Source: an uncultured Bacteroidales bacterium
Lineage (GTDB): Bacteria > Bacteroidota > Bacteroidia > Bacteroidales > UBA932
Reading direction: 5' to 3'
Length of the DNA: 7,882 nucleotides
NCBI GenBank assembly: GCA_900317065.1
Contig: ONFK01000075.1
Span: 1 to 7,882 of the forward strand
Under the pieces are notes generated by a model. It was not told where the DNA came from. It saw only the letters and a list, made by a program, of their open reading frames with translations, and made no database searches. The position numbers and the translations under genes are program-made. Position 1 is the stretch's first letter; each line of letters opens with the position of its first letter. Shown piece by piece: positions 1 to 6,315 of the stretch.

Positions 1-496
1 GACATACGAAATGGGCCTGGTCGGGTTCTCCGCCGTCGTCCACAAGGCGCTCGTAAGCCATGATGATGGAGGAACCTGTGGCTATGAGGGTGTCGGTGAC
101 TATCAGCGTCTTGCCTCCAAGCTCGGGCGTCGAGCAATACTCTGCATTGATATGGAACTTGTCGGCCGCATCATATTTGCGGTAGGCGGCGAGGAATGCG
201 CTCTCCGCACCCTCGAAATACGAAAGCATTCCCTCGTGAATGGGGAGCCCTGCGCGGAGGATGGTCGCCAGCACTATTCTTGTGTCGAAGGTGTTTACCT
301 GGGCCGTGCCGAGCGGAGTCTGGACGTCTTTTGCGCTGTAATCCAGTGTCTTGCTGATTTCGTAGGCAAAAATCTGCCCGATGCGGCGCAGGTTGCTGCG
401 GAAACGCTGACTGTCTTTCTGGACGACTTTGTCCCGGACTTGTGCGATGTAGGAGTTGAGCAGCGAATTGGTTTCGCCGAGATTGACAAGTTTCAT
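1..496 (-). CDS. upp: Uracil phosphoribosyltransferase, 3' end cut by window edge
   Basis: This is a cytosolic pyrimidine-salvage enzyme that converts uracil and PRPP to UMP and pyrophosphate. The first 165 residues are visible; the family is usually about 210-220 residues, so roughly the last quarter lies beyond base 1. The N-terminus (MKLVNLGETNSLLN), residues 47-69 (ISKTLDYSAKDVQTPLGTA) and LRAGLP at 80-85 match Bacteroidota UPRTases as I remember them. The PRPP-binding loop at 133-143 reads VTDTLIATGSS, where the usual form is DPMLATGGS, so the DP proline is a threonine; the ATGS core is kept. The ATG at 494-496 is chosen because it starts the family N-terminus and lies 3 bases after the stop of the upstream regulator gene. 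No Shine-Dalgarno is visible, and the gene is probably cotranscribed with that regulator. I am confident of the family; whether the altered loop affects catalysis is unknown. Confidence 0.93.
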   Translation of the reverse strand, partial: MKLVNLGETNSLLNSYIAQVRDKVVQKDSQRFRSNLRRIGQIFAYEISKTLDYSAKDVQTPLGTAQVNTFDTRIVLATILRAGLPIHEGMLSYFEGAESAFLAAYRKYDAADKFHINAEYCSTPELGGKTLIVTDTLIATGSSIIMAYERLVDDGGEPDQAHFVC

Positions 497-499
497 ATT

Positions 500-952
500 C
501 TAAACTTTTTTGGTATTTCTGCTTCGGTGGCAGACAAGATGTATGTCGAAATCCTCCACCCTGTAGCCCTTTGGAGGGTTCTCCTTGAGATAGGAATGAA
601 TCAGCGAGTACAGCTTTTCGTCGCTGTGATCCTTGAATTCGCCCCGTTTGCGGTCGAATATATGCAGATGCGACTTCAAAGTGACGTCGTACCAGATCTT
701 GTTGTCGGGGGAAGGGATCCTGCGGTAAAGGCCGAGGCCGGCAAGCTGGGCGAGGATATTGTATACGGAAGCTATGGTTATTGTGGTGACGCCGCTTTTC
801 AGCACGTGTTCGCACACCATGTCGGCGCTTGCATGGCCCAGCTCGAGCATGGCCTCGTGGACGGCAAGCCGCTGCGGGGTAGCCTTCATTCCCTTGTTCT
901 TGAGGATGGAGCGGAACTTCTCCATGTCCGGTGCTGAATTCATTCGTCTCAT
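500..952 (-). CDS. Fur-superfamily (PerR/Irr-like) transcriptional regulator lacking CXXC zinc motifs
   Basis: This is a metal- or peroxide-responsive DNA-binding regulator of the Fur superfamily, 150 residues with the usual architecture. A winged helix lies at about 20-80 (TPQRLAVHEAML, then TIASVYNILAQLAGLGL). The dimerisation and metal domain follows, with H95 and H97 (SHLHIFD), E105, D108, H109 and H138 (FDIHLVC) as candidate ligands. The two cysteines of the first CXXC pair in canonical Fur/PerR align with D100 and R103, and there is no C-terminal CXXC, so the structural zinc site is absent. That resembles Irr-type and other zinc-less branches. It faces trxB across a promoter region holding a Fur-type operator core, which suggests autoregulation and control of trxB (inference). 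The start is uncertain: ATGs occur at 952, 943 and 925, and MEKFRSILKNKG from 925 is the more family-like N-terminus. A specific name (fur, perR, zur) is not justified. Confidence 0.88.
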   Translation of the reverse strand: MRRMNSAPDMEKFRSILKNKGMKATPQRLAVHEAMLELGHASADMVCEHVLKSGVTTITIASVYNILAQLAGLGLYRRIPSPDNKIWYDVTLKSHLHIFDRKRGEFKDHSDEKLYSLIHSYLKENPPKGYRVEDFDIHLVCHRSRNTKKV

Positions 953-959
953 AGGCAGA

Positions 960-967
960 CAAATATA
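960..967 (-). promoter_or_regulatory. Bacteroidota -7 promoter box for the regulator-upp operon
   Basis: On the minus strand this reads TATATTTG, an exact match to the Bacteroidota -7 consensus TAnnTTTG. It lies 7 bases before the first possible ATG (952) of the Fur-type gene, so transcription should begin at about 950-956. That would leave a leaderless message for the 952 start, or a leader of about 25-30 bases for the start at 925. I see no clear -33 TTTG element at the expected distance. Confidence 0.6.
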
Positions 968-974
968 AGAAAAA

Positions 975-983
975 TAATGATTA
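975..983. promoter_or_regulatory. Candidate Fur/PerR-type operator core
   Basis: TAATGATTA is a perfect palindrome around a central G. It equals the inner TAATnATTA core shared by the 7-1-7 Fur and PerR consensus operators. Extended to 15 bases (972-986) it matches about 10-11 positions, so the outer arms are weak. It lies between the two divergent -7 boxes, and its last two bases are the first two of the trxB box. A protein bound here could occlude trxB initiation and the upstream part of the regulator's own promoter. Operator function is inferred; the palindrome itself is seen. Confidence 0.5.
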
Positions 984-989
984 ACTTTG
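982..989 (+). promoter_or_regulatory. Bacteroidota -7 promoter box for the trxB operon
   Basis: TAACTTTG matches TAnnTTTG exactly and ends only 4 bases before the trxB ATG at 994. With the usual spacing from this box to the transcription start, the trxB message would be leaderless or nearly so. No Shine-Dalgarno is present. No TTTG-like -33 element is visible about 20 bases upstream, which could indicate dependence on an activator or simply a weak -33 region. Confidence 0.62.
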
Positions 990-993
990 CGAT

Positions 994-1914
994 ATGGAAA
1001 AAACCAGATTGCTCATCATCGGCGGCGGCCCCGCAGGTTACACCGCCGGCATATATGCCTCCCGGGCAGGTTTGGAGCCCGTTCTTTATGAGGGCCCTGA
1101 GCCGGGCGGACAGCTTACCACCACCACTCTGGTGGAGAATTATCCGGGCTTTGCCAAGGGTGTGGATTCCCTGACGCTGACCGGAGCGATGCGCGAGCAG
1201 GCAGTCAATGTCGGCACGCAGATCCGCCGCGGCATCATTACCAAGGCCGATCTTTCAGTCCGTCCGTTCCGCTTCGATGTGGACGGCCAGAGCGTCATCG
1301 AGGCAGATGCCGTCATCATAGCCACCGGCGCAACGGCAAAGTATCTCGGACTTCCCTCCGAACGCAAGTATCGCGGGCAGGGAGTGTCGGCCTGCGCCAC
1401 CTGCGACGGTTTCTTCTACCGCAAGAAGGATGTCGCCGTAGTGGGAGGAGGGGACACCGCTTGCGAGGAGGCCACCTATCTCGCAGGGCTCTGCCGCAAG
1501 GTCTACATGATCGTGCGCAGGGATGTGTTCCGCGCATCCGAGGCCATGCAGAAGAGGGTGTTCGGCACCCCCAACATCGAAATCCTCTGGAACTGCAACA
1601 CCCGCGAGGTGCTCGGCGACGATTCCGGAGTCACCGGAGTGCGCATCGAACGCAAAGATGGCGAGGTTTTTGATATAGCAGTAGACGGCTTTTTCCTCGC
1701 TATCGGCCATCATCCCAATTCCGACCTCGTGAAGGAATGGGTGGAGATCGACGCGAACGGCTATATAGTGACCGACGGATGCTCCTCGCATACCAATGTG
1801 GAGGGCGTGTTCGCTGCCGGGGACGTGCAGGACCCGCACTATCGCCAGGCCATCAACGCTGCGGCATCGGGATGCCGTGCGGCTTTGGATGCAGAAAAAT
1901 ATTTGAAGAAATGA
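994..1914 (+). CDS. trxB: Thioredoxin reductase (NADPH, FAD)
   Basis: This cytosolic flavoenzyme passes electrons from NADPH through FAD and a redox-active disulfide to oxidised thioredoxin. At 306 residues it is close to the usual 310-320 and looks complete. The FAD Rossmann motif GGGPAG is at 10-15, the redox pair CATCDG has cysteines 134 and 137, and the NADPH fold carries GGGDTA at 151-156. VRRD at 174-177 has the arginines expected for NADPH 2'-phosphate binding. The second FAD motif AAGD is at 274-277. The ATG at 994 gives the standard start just ahead of the FAD motif. The gene opens the plus-strand run and its TGA overlaps the bamD ATG by 4 bases (ATGA), so the two are translationally coupled. 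Its position opposite a Fur/PerR-type regulator fits oxidative-stress control (inference). Confidence 0.97.
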   Translation: MEKTRLLIIGGGPAGYTAGIYASRAGLEPVLYEGPEPGGQLTTTTLVENYPGFAKGVDSLTLTGAMREQAVNVGTQIRRGIITKADLSVRPFRFDVDGQSVIEADAVIIATGATAKYLGLPSERKYRGQGVSACATCDGFFYRKKDVAVVGGGDTACEEATYLAGLCRKVYMIVRRDVFRASEAMQKRVFGTPNIEILWNCNTREVLGDDSGVTGVRIERKDGEVFDIAVDGFFLAIGHHPNSDLVKEWVEIDANGYIVTDGCSSHTNVEGVFAAGDVQDPHYRQAINAAASGCRAALDAEKYLKK

Positions 1915-2702
1915 AACTCAGCAGAATTATTCTTGCGCTTGCGGCACTGCTCTGCATTGTGCCCTCCTGCAAGAGCCAGTACGAACAGCTGCTTTCCGGC
2001 AACGATGTAGAAGCCAAATACAAGGCGGCTTTCGAATTCTTCAACAAGGGAAAGTACCACAAGGCGGCCGACATGTTCGAGAGCATGTCGGTGCTCACCA
2101 GCGGCACTCCGCAGGACGACACCGTGCAGTTCTACTGGGCGCTCAGCAACTATCGCTACAAAGATTATTATACCGCCCAGGTGAACTTCAAGTCCTTCAT
2201 CGACAAGTTCCCCCGCAGCCCCTTCGCGGACGATGCCGAGTTCCTCCGCCTGGACTGCCTCTACAAGAGCACATACCGTTGGGAACTGGACCAGACGCCC
2301 ACCTATGCGGCGATGGTGGCGATAAACGAATATCAGATGAACCATCCCGCTTCGCTGCATACCGCCGTATGCAAGCGTATGCTGGACGACTTGAACGAGC
2401 GTCTGGACCGCAAGGCCTACGAAAACGCCTACATCTACTACAAGATGGAATACTACAACTCCGCGAGGGTTGCGTTCCGCAACATCCTGAAGGATGACGC
2501 CGACAATATTTACCGCGAGGACATCCTGTACTACACTGCCATGTCTTCCTATAAATATGCGCAATTGAGCATTCCCCAGAAGCAGAAAGAACGCTATATG
2601 GTGTTCATTGACGACTATCTGACCTTTATCGGGGAGTTCCCTGAATCTCCCCGCTGCAAGGATCTCGAGCATCTTTACAGGAGGGCGAAAGAAAAAATTT
2701 GA
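1911..2702 (+). CDS. bamD: Outer-membrane assembly lipoprotein BamD
   Basis: BamD is a periplasm-facing lipoprotein of the BAM complex, which folds beta-barrel proteins into the outer membrane together with BamA. The 263-residue product begins with a lipoprotein signal: K2 and R5, a hydrophobic stretch at 6-17, then the lipobox VPSC with the acylated cysteine at 20. The rest is helical with TPR-like repeats, for example AAFEFFNKGKYHKAADMFE at about 39-57, YRYKDYYTAQVNFKSFIDKFP at about 81-101, and ENAYIYYKMEYYNSARVAFRN at about 171-191. The motifs ELDQTPTYAAM and ESPRCKDLE are typical of Bacteroidota BamD as I remember it, and the length is normal. The start is set by the lipoprotein signal and the ATGA overlap with trxB. 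Lipid-linked surface retention and the BAM role come from family knowledge. Confidence 0.93.
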   Translation: MKLSRIILALAALLCIVPSCKSQYEQLLSGNDVEAKYKAAFEFFNKGKYHKAADMFESMSVLTSGTPQDDTVQFYWALSNYRYKDYYTAQVNFKSFIDKFPRSPFADDAEFLRLDCLYKSTYRWELDQTPTYAAMVAINEYQMNHPASLHTAVCKRMLDDLNERLDRKAYENAYIYYKMEYYNSARVAFRNILKDDADNIYREDILYYTAMSSYKYAQLSIPQKQKERYMVFIDDYLTFIGEFPESPRCKDLEHLYRRAKEKI

Positions 2703-2735
2703 AACTTTCCGCGACGTGCGGGCGGTATATAAGAT

Positions 2736-3053
2736 ATGGACAAGAAAATACCGGTAAACACCATTACCAGGGACATCAAGAACCTGGCCGAGCCTACGGG
2801 CAATATCTACGAAACTGTAGTGATCCTCTCCAAGAGGGCAAATCAGATTGCCCTTGCCGAGAAGAAGGAACTTAACAAGAAACTCGAGGACTTCCGCGGC
2901 GAGCGCGACGCCACCAAGGAAGAGGTCTTCGAAAACAAGGAGCAGATCGAGATTTCCAAGTACTACGAGCGTCAGCCCAAGCCGGATCTCGTAGCTATCT
3001 CCGAGTTCGAGAACGGCGAACTCTACTTCCGCACTGCCAAGAGCGAGGAGTAG
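2736..3053 (+). CDS. rpoZ: RNA polymerase omega-like subunit (Bacteroidota RpoZ type)
   Basis: This is a 105-residue acidic and basic protein, the size of the divergent omega subunits found in Bacteroidota. The omega/RPB6 signature is the segment at about 21-42 (TGNIYETVVILSKRANQIA), equivalent to the helix with KRARQ in classical omega. A charged helical region follows (43-78) and then a short beta-like tail (DLVAISEFENGELYFRT). Omega helps assemble and stabilise the beta-prime subunit of RNA polymerase. The gene lies 33 bases after bamD and 4 bases before recN, and bamD followed by this gene is a common Bacteroidota neighbourhood, which supports the call. The 33-base gap holds only a 4-bp-stem hairpin (2709-2721) and no clear promoter, so the gene is likely read from the trxB promoter. 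Confidence 0.86.
   Translation: MDKKIPVNTITRDIKNLAEPTGNIYETVVILSKRANQIALAEKKELNKKLEDFRGERDATKEEVFENKEQIEISKYYERQPKPDLVAISEFENGELYFRTAKSEE
3045..3050 (+). promoter_or_regulatory. Shine-Dalgarno-like site for the recN GTG start
   Basis: GAGGAG lies inside the last codons of the omega gene, 7 bases upstream of the GTG at 3058. This is ideal spacing for pairing with 16S rRNA and supports GTG as the recN start. It stands out because the other starts visible in the window show no such site; since it also encodes glutamates, chance cannot be excluded. Confidence 0.45.
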
Positions 3054-3057
3054 AGCC

Positions 3058-4707
3058 GTGCTCAGCTCTCTTCACATAGAGAACTACGTGCTGATAGACT
3101 CTCTGGACATTACTCTTCCGGAGGGTCTCGGCATTATTACGGGGCAGACGGGTGCCGGAAAGAGCATCCTGCTGGGGGCGCTGTCGCTCCTGACTGGTGC
3201 AAAAGGCGACGTTTCCCTTATATCTCCGGGTGCGCAGAATTGCATAGTGGAGGGCGAGTTTATCGCGACCGAGACAGTGCGTCCCGTACTGGAAGAGGCC
3301 GAGGTGGAATGGGAGGATGGCAAGCTGCTGATACGCAGGGTGCTGAACGCAAGCGGACGCAGCCGTTGTTTCATAAACGATTCCCCGGTGAACGTGCAGG
3401 TGCTGCAGGGGATTGCATCGTCGCTGGTGGACATCCACTCCCAGCACCAGAGCCTGCAACTCGCGGACAAGCGCTTCCAGATGGAAGTCCTGGACCACTA
3501 TGCCGGCTGCGCCGCCGACGTGGAGGAGTGCCGCCGGCTCTGGAATGTCATCCTGAGTGAAACGAAGGAGCTGGAGGCCCTGCACGGGCGCCTGTCCCGT
3601 CTTCAGGAAGACAGGGACTACAATGCGGCCCGCTTCAAGCAGCTCGACGACGCCCGCCTGCGGGACGGAGAACTGGAAGAACTTGACGCCGAGCAGAAGC
3701 AGCTCGCCAACGCCGAATCCATAAAGGAGAATTTCTCCGCCGTCAGTGCGCTTCTTGAACCTGAGGAGGGAATGAGCGTGGAATCCGCACTCAAGGAGGC
3801 GGAGCGCATCCTGGGAAAGCTTTCCCAGCTTGTGCCAGGCACCTCCGAACTTGCGGAGCGCCTTCATTCTTCCCGCATAGAACTCTCCGACATAGCCGAA
3901 ACTGTCGCGGAGATGGATTCCCGCGTGAATCTTTCGCAGGAGCGTCTGGAGCAGGTTGAAGACAGGATGAGCCTGCTGTACAGCCTGATGCAGAAACACG
4001 GCTGCGCCTCGGTCGCCGAGTTGATCGCTGCACGTGAGCGCTACGGCGAGGCGCTGTTCGATTCCACGGCCCTCGAAGAGAAGGCCGCCGCACTTGAAAA
4101 AACACTCTCCGGGACACGCAAGGCGCATCTCGCAATATGCGGCAGGATTCACTCCGCCCGGCAGAAGGCTGCTCCAGGGCTGGCTGCCGGAATACAGGAG
4201 TCCCTTCGTTTCCTGGAGCTGGACAGGGCTGTATTCGCGGTGGAACTCACTGCCGCCGAGCCGTCGGCCACCGGCTCCGATGCTGTCACTTTCAAGTTCT
4301 CTTCTACGGGATCCTCCCCGGCCGACGTGGCAAAATGCGCCTCGGGAGGTGAAATATCCCGTATAATGCTGAGCCTCAAGGCTCTGATGGCGCGCTATAC
4401 CGGCATGCCTACAATGATCTTCGATGAGATAGACACAGGTGTTTCCGGCAGCGCCGCCGACAAGATGGGGCAGATGATATGCCGGATGGGGGACAGTATG
4501 CAGGTGCTGGCGATCACACATCTTCCGCAGGTGGCAGCCAAGGGCAAGGCCCATTTCGTGGTGGAAAAAAGCGCTTCTGCCGACGCCGCGGTGTCAACCA
4601 TGCGGCGCCTGTCCGACGAGGAGCGCGTAAATGAAATCGCCCGCCTGCTGAGCGGCGAGCGAATCACTCCTGAAGCCATTGCGAACGCAAAGGCTCTCTT
4701 ACTGTAA
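3058..4707 (+). CDS. recN: DNA repair ATPase RecN
   Basis: RecN is an SMC-like ATPase that acts on double-strand breaks and promotes recombinational repair. The product has 549 residues, against about 550 for the family. The ATPase head is split: Walker A GQTGAGKS is at 29-36, and the C-terminal half carries the ABC signature region CASGGEISR at 427-435 and Walker B MIFDE at 453-457, followed by IDTGVSG. The D-loop and switch region ITHLPQVAAKGKAHF follows. Between about 150 and 380 lies a charged heptad-rich region that would form the coiled-coil arms. The Walker A has Q30 where most RecN proteins as I remember them have E (GETGAGKS). The GTG start is supported by the family N-terminus LSSLHIENYVLID and a Shine-Dalgarno-like site; there is no ATG in frame nearby. 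It closes the plus-strand run and overlaps the convergent LysM gene by 9 bases. Confidence 0.96.
   Translation: MLSSLHIENYVLIDSLDITLPEGLGIITGQTGAGKSILLGALSLLTGAKGDVSLISPGAQNCIVEGEFIATETVRPVLEEAEVEWEDGKLLIRRVLNASGRSRCFINDSPVNVQVLQGIASSLVDIHSQHQSLQLADKRFQMEVLDHYAGCAADVEECRRLWNVILSETKELEALHGRLSRLQEDRDYNAARFKQLDDARLRDGELEELDAEQKQLANAESIKENFSAVSALLEPEEGMSVESALKEAERILGKLSQLVPGTSELAERLHSSRIELSDIAETVAEMDSRVNLSQERLEQVEDRMSLLYSLMQKHGCASVAELIAARERYGEALFDSTALEEKAAALEKTLSGTRKAHLAICGRIHSARQKAAPGLAAGIQESLRFLELDRAVFAVELTAAEPSATGSDAVTFKFSSTGSSPADVAKCASGGEISRIMLSLKALMARYTGMPTMIFDEIDTGVSGSAADKMGQMICRMGDSMQVLAITHLPQVAAKGKAHFVVEKSASADAAVSTMRRLSDEERVNEIARLLSGERITPEAIANAKALLL
4699..4707. other. Tail-to-tail overlap of recN and the LysM gene
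   Basis: TTACTGTAA carries stop codons on both strands: TAA at 4705-4707 ends recN, and TTA at 4699-4701 is the TAA of the minus-strand LysM gene. The genes overlap by 9 bases, leaving no room for an intergenic terminator. Just beyond, 4714-4724 (CTGATAATCAG) is a near-perfect palindrome in the LysM coding end. Its stem is too short and AT-rich to be called a terminator. Confidence 0.9.
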
Positions 4708-6315
4708 AACAATCTGATAATCAGGCGTATAGACAACGCGGCGCACTGCCGTGTTCACGAATCCTTCATTGCCTTCTTCGCGCTCGAAGCGGAAGTCGGT
4801 CTGAAGGCCGTGACCGTTGTAGTCTTTCAGCACCTTCGCCCACTGCCGTCCGAATTCATGGCAGATGGAGATGAAGCAGTTCATGGTGTCGTAGCCGTGG
4901 AAGGCAAACTGATTGGGCTCCACGTTGTACAGTGCCCTGTAGGTCATGATGAAATCGCTGACCTTCTTGTTGTTGAAGTCGGTGAAGTAGGCTGCGCTGA
5001 TGTGAGTGTTCACGCTGTGCAGGTACTCGGTTTCGATCATGTTGAAGGAACGTATGCGCGAAGGCGCGTAAAGAGCGACGTCGTGCTTCTTGAAGAGCAT
5101 CAGGTTGACGTTGCGCACGGCATCGTTCACGAAGGATTCGTCGTCTGCGGCAACAATGTAACGCGTTGTGCCGTTTGCGCTGTGGTGCCACTCGAAAGCT
5201 TTCTGGATGGAGAGGCCTTCAAGAATCCCGTAACTGATAGTGTGGTATTTCACCCCCGAGTTTCTGAGAGTTTCGATAATGCATCTGCTGCCCTCTGAAA
5301 GGGGAGCGCCCTTGGATGTGATGAGAACCAGGCTGTCGCCGGGCATCATGTCCTGAATGGCCCAGTTCACTATGTCCTGATTCTGCAGGGCCGCGGGTGT
5401 GGGCGCCTGGATCGAGGGACGGTCCTTCGAAAGAGCGGCGGCCTGGGGATCGAGAGGGGAGATGATAAACTTGCCTTCGGGGCATTTGTCCAGCAGGACA
5501 TTCATGTCTTTTGATGAGATGGGGCCGATGATCACTTCGTATGCTTCCAGTGTCGCGGGACTGATGGAAGCGGAGTCGCGTATGTCGATGGCGTCGATAT
5601 CGACGCGGACGCCCGCGCGGCCATAGTCACGGGCTGCAAGCAGGGCCCCGGAGTAGAAGTCGACGGTGTTGTCGGAGAGTTTGCTGCTGGTGAAGGGCAG
5701 TATCATTGCGACTTTTATCGTCTGCGGGATGTCCAGCACGAATGCGCTGGAATCAGTTCGTACAACCAAACTGTCAGGTTCAGAAGGAGATACTTCCTCT
5801 GAACCGGTAGATGTGCGGTACTTGCCCGGATAGAGCCAGCGGTCCATGGCGCTGCCTGAATCCTTCTTGTCATTGGCAGTTTTCTTGTCCGGAATGACCG
5901 GCTCCACAGGGGCGCTGGAAACAGTCTCGGATGGGGAAGGTACCACGACGTACGTGCCGGCGGCCTGTTCCCGGGCCGCTTGTTCCTGAGTCTGGGGCTT
6001 GGCGGGTTCTTCGCTTGCCGCGGGCTTCGTGCCCTGAGTGGGAATGAATATGACCTGCCCGACCTTGAGCCCGGCATTCTCCAGGTCCAGGTTCCTGTTG
6101 GAATCGTAGATGTCCTGCAGACTGACGTCGTATGCCTTGCTGATCGAGAACAGGGTTTGTTTCTCGGTCACGACGTGCGCATAATAACTCTTCCCGTTCA
6201 CCCGCACCTTGTCCTGCGAAATCTTCACTTCGGGAGTCTGGTACTGCTGCGCAGCCGCCTGTGTGCAGGCCAGCGATACAGCCAGGGACAATATAGCAAT
6301 CAATTTCTTTCTCAT
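4699..6315 (-). CDS. Secreted LysM plus periplasmic-binding-fold (PBP1-like) protein
   Basis: This is a 538-residue exported protein. A signal peptide occupies about 1-22 (MRKK, hydrophobic core, cleavage likely around AQAAA/QQ). One LysM domain lies at about 44-93 (YAHVVTEKQTLFSISKAYDV, then LKVGQVIFIPT), expected to bind peptidoglycan. A low-complexity linker rich in P, E, S, T, A and Q follows (about 94-198). The remainder (about 200-535) resembles a type 1 periplasmic-binding fold of the ABC-receptor or LppC/LpoA kind: KVAMILPF, DFYSGALLAARDYGRAG, YEVIIGPISS, then PNQFAFHGYDTMNCF. Such fusions are widespread in Bacteroidota and often named amino acid ABC transporter substrate-binding protein. 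No permease is nearby, so a peptidoglycan-associated sensory or LpoA-like regulatory role is at least as plausible (inference). Its ATG overlaps the stop of the upstream glycosyltransferase (ATGA), indicating translational coupling. Confidence 0.82.
   Translation of the reverse strand: MRKKLIAILSLAVSLACTQAAAQQYQTPEVKISQDKVRVNGKSYYAHVVTEKQTLFSISKAYDVSLQDIYDSNRNLDLENAGLKVGQVIFIPTQGTKPAASEEPAKPQTQEQAAREQAAGTYVVVPSPSETVSSAPVEPVIPDKKTANDKKDSGSAMDRWLYPGKYRTSTGSEEVSPSEPDSLVVRTDSSAFVLDIPQTIKVAMILPFTSSKLSDNTVDFYSGALLAARDYGRAGVRVDIDAIDIRDSASISPATLEAYEVIIGPISSKDMNVLLDKCPEGKFIISPLDPQAAALSKDRPSIQAPTPAALQNQDIVNWAIQDMMPGDSLVLITSKGAPLSEGSRCIIETLRNSGVKYHTISYGILEGLSIQKAFEWHHSANGTTRYIVAADDESFVNDAVRNVNLMLFKKHDVALYAPSRIRSFNMIETEYLHSVNTHISAAYFTDFNNKKVSDFIMTYRALYNVEPNQFAFHGYDTMNCFISICHEFGRQWAKVLKDYNGHGLQTDFRFEREEGNEGFVNTAVRRVVYTPDYQIVLQ

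Noticed and set aside
11..937. A 308-codon open frame on the plus strand across upp and the Fur-type gene.
   Set aside because: It is antisense to two well-supported genes, shows no recognisable motif, and spans the boundary between them. It is a by-product of GC-rich coding sequence.
171..962. A 263-codon minus-strand frame overlapping upp and the Fur-type gene.
   Set aside because: It is the same strand in a different register, composed of proline, arginine and glutamine-rich sequence with no family resemblance, and conflicts with both real genes.
2709..2721. Hairpin CCGC-GACGT-GCGG between bamD and rpoZ.
   Set aside because: The stem is only 4 bp and there is no T-run after it, so it does not support a terminator; it could be chance.
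2995..4554. A 519-codon open frame antisense to recN.
   Set aside because: The opposite frame has complete RecN motifs (Walker A, signature, Walker B). The antisense product is rich in H, R, C and G without domain-like pattern; long antisense frames are common at this base composition.
4679..4690. TTGCGAACGCAA inverted repeat at the end of recN.
   Set aside because: It is wholly coding (IANAK), with a usable stem of only 4 bp, and no T-run follows.
4714..4724. CTGATAATCAG palindrome as a terminator for the LysM gene.
   Set aside because: On the minus strand it is followed by a weakly T-rich stretch, but the stem is about 4 bp and AT-rich, and it lies before the stop codon.
6253..6315. Lipoprotein signal in the LysM protein, with C17 as the lipidated cysteine.
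   Set aside because: The sequence before C17 is VSLA, which puts serine at -3 instead of L, V or I. The AQAAA/QQ site a few residues later fits signal peptidase I better.
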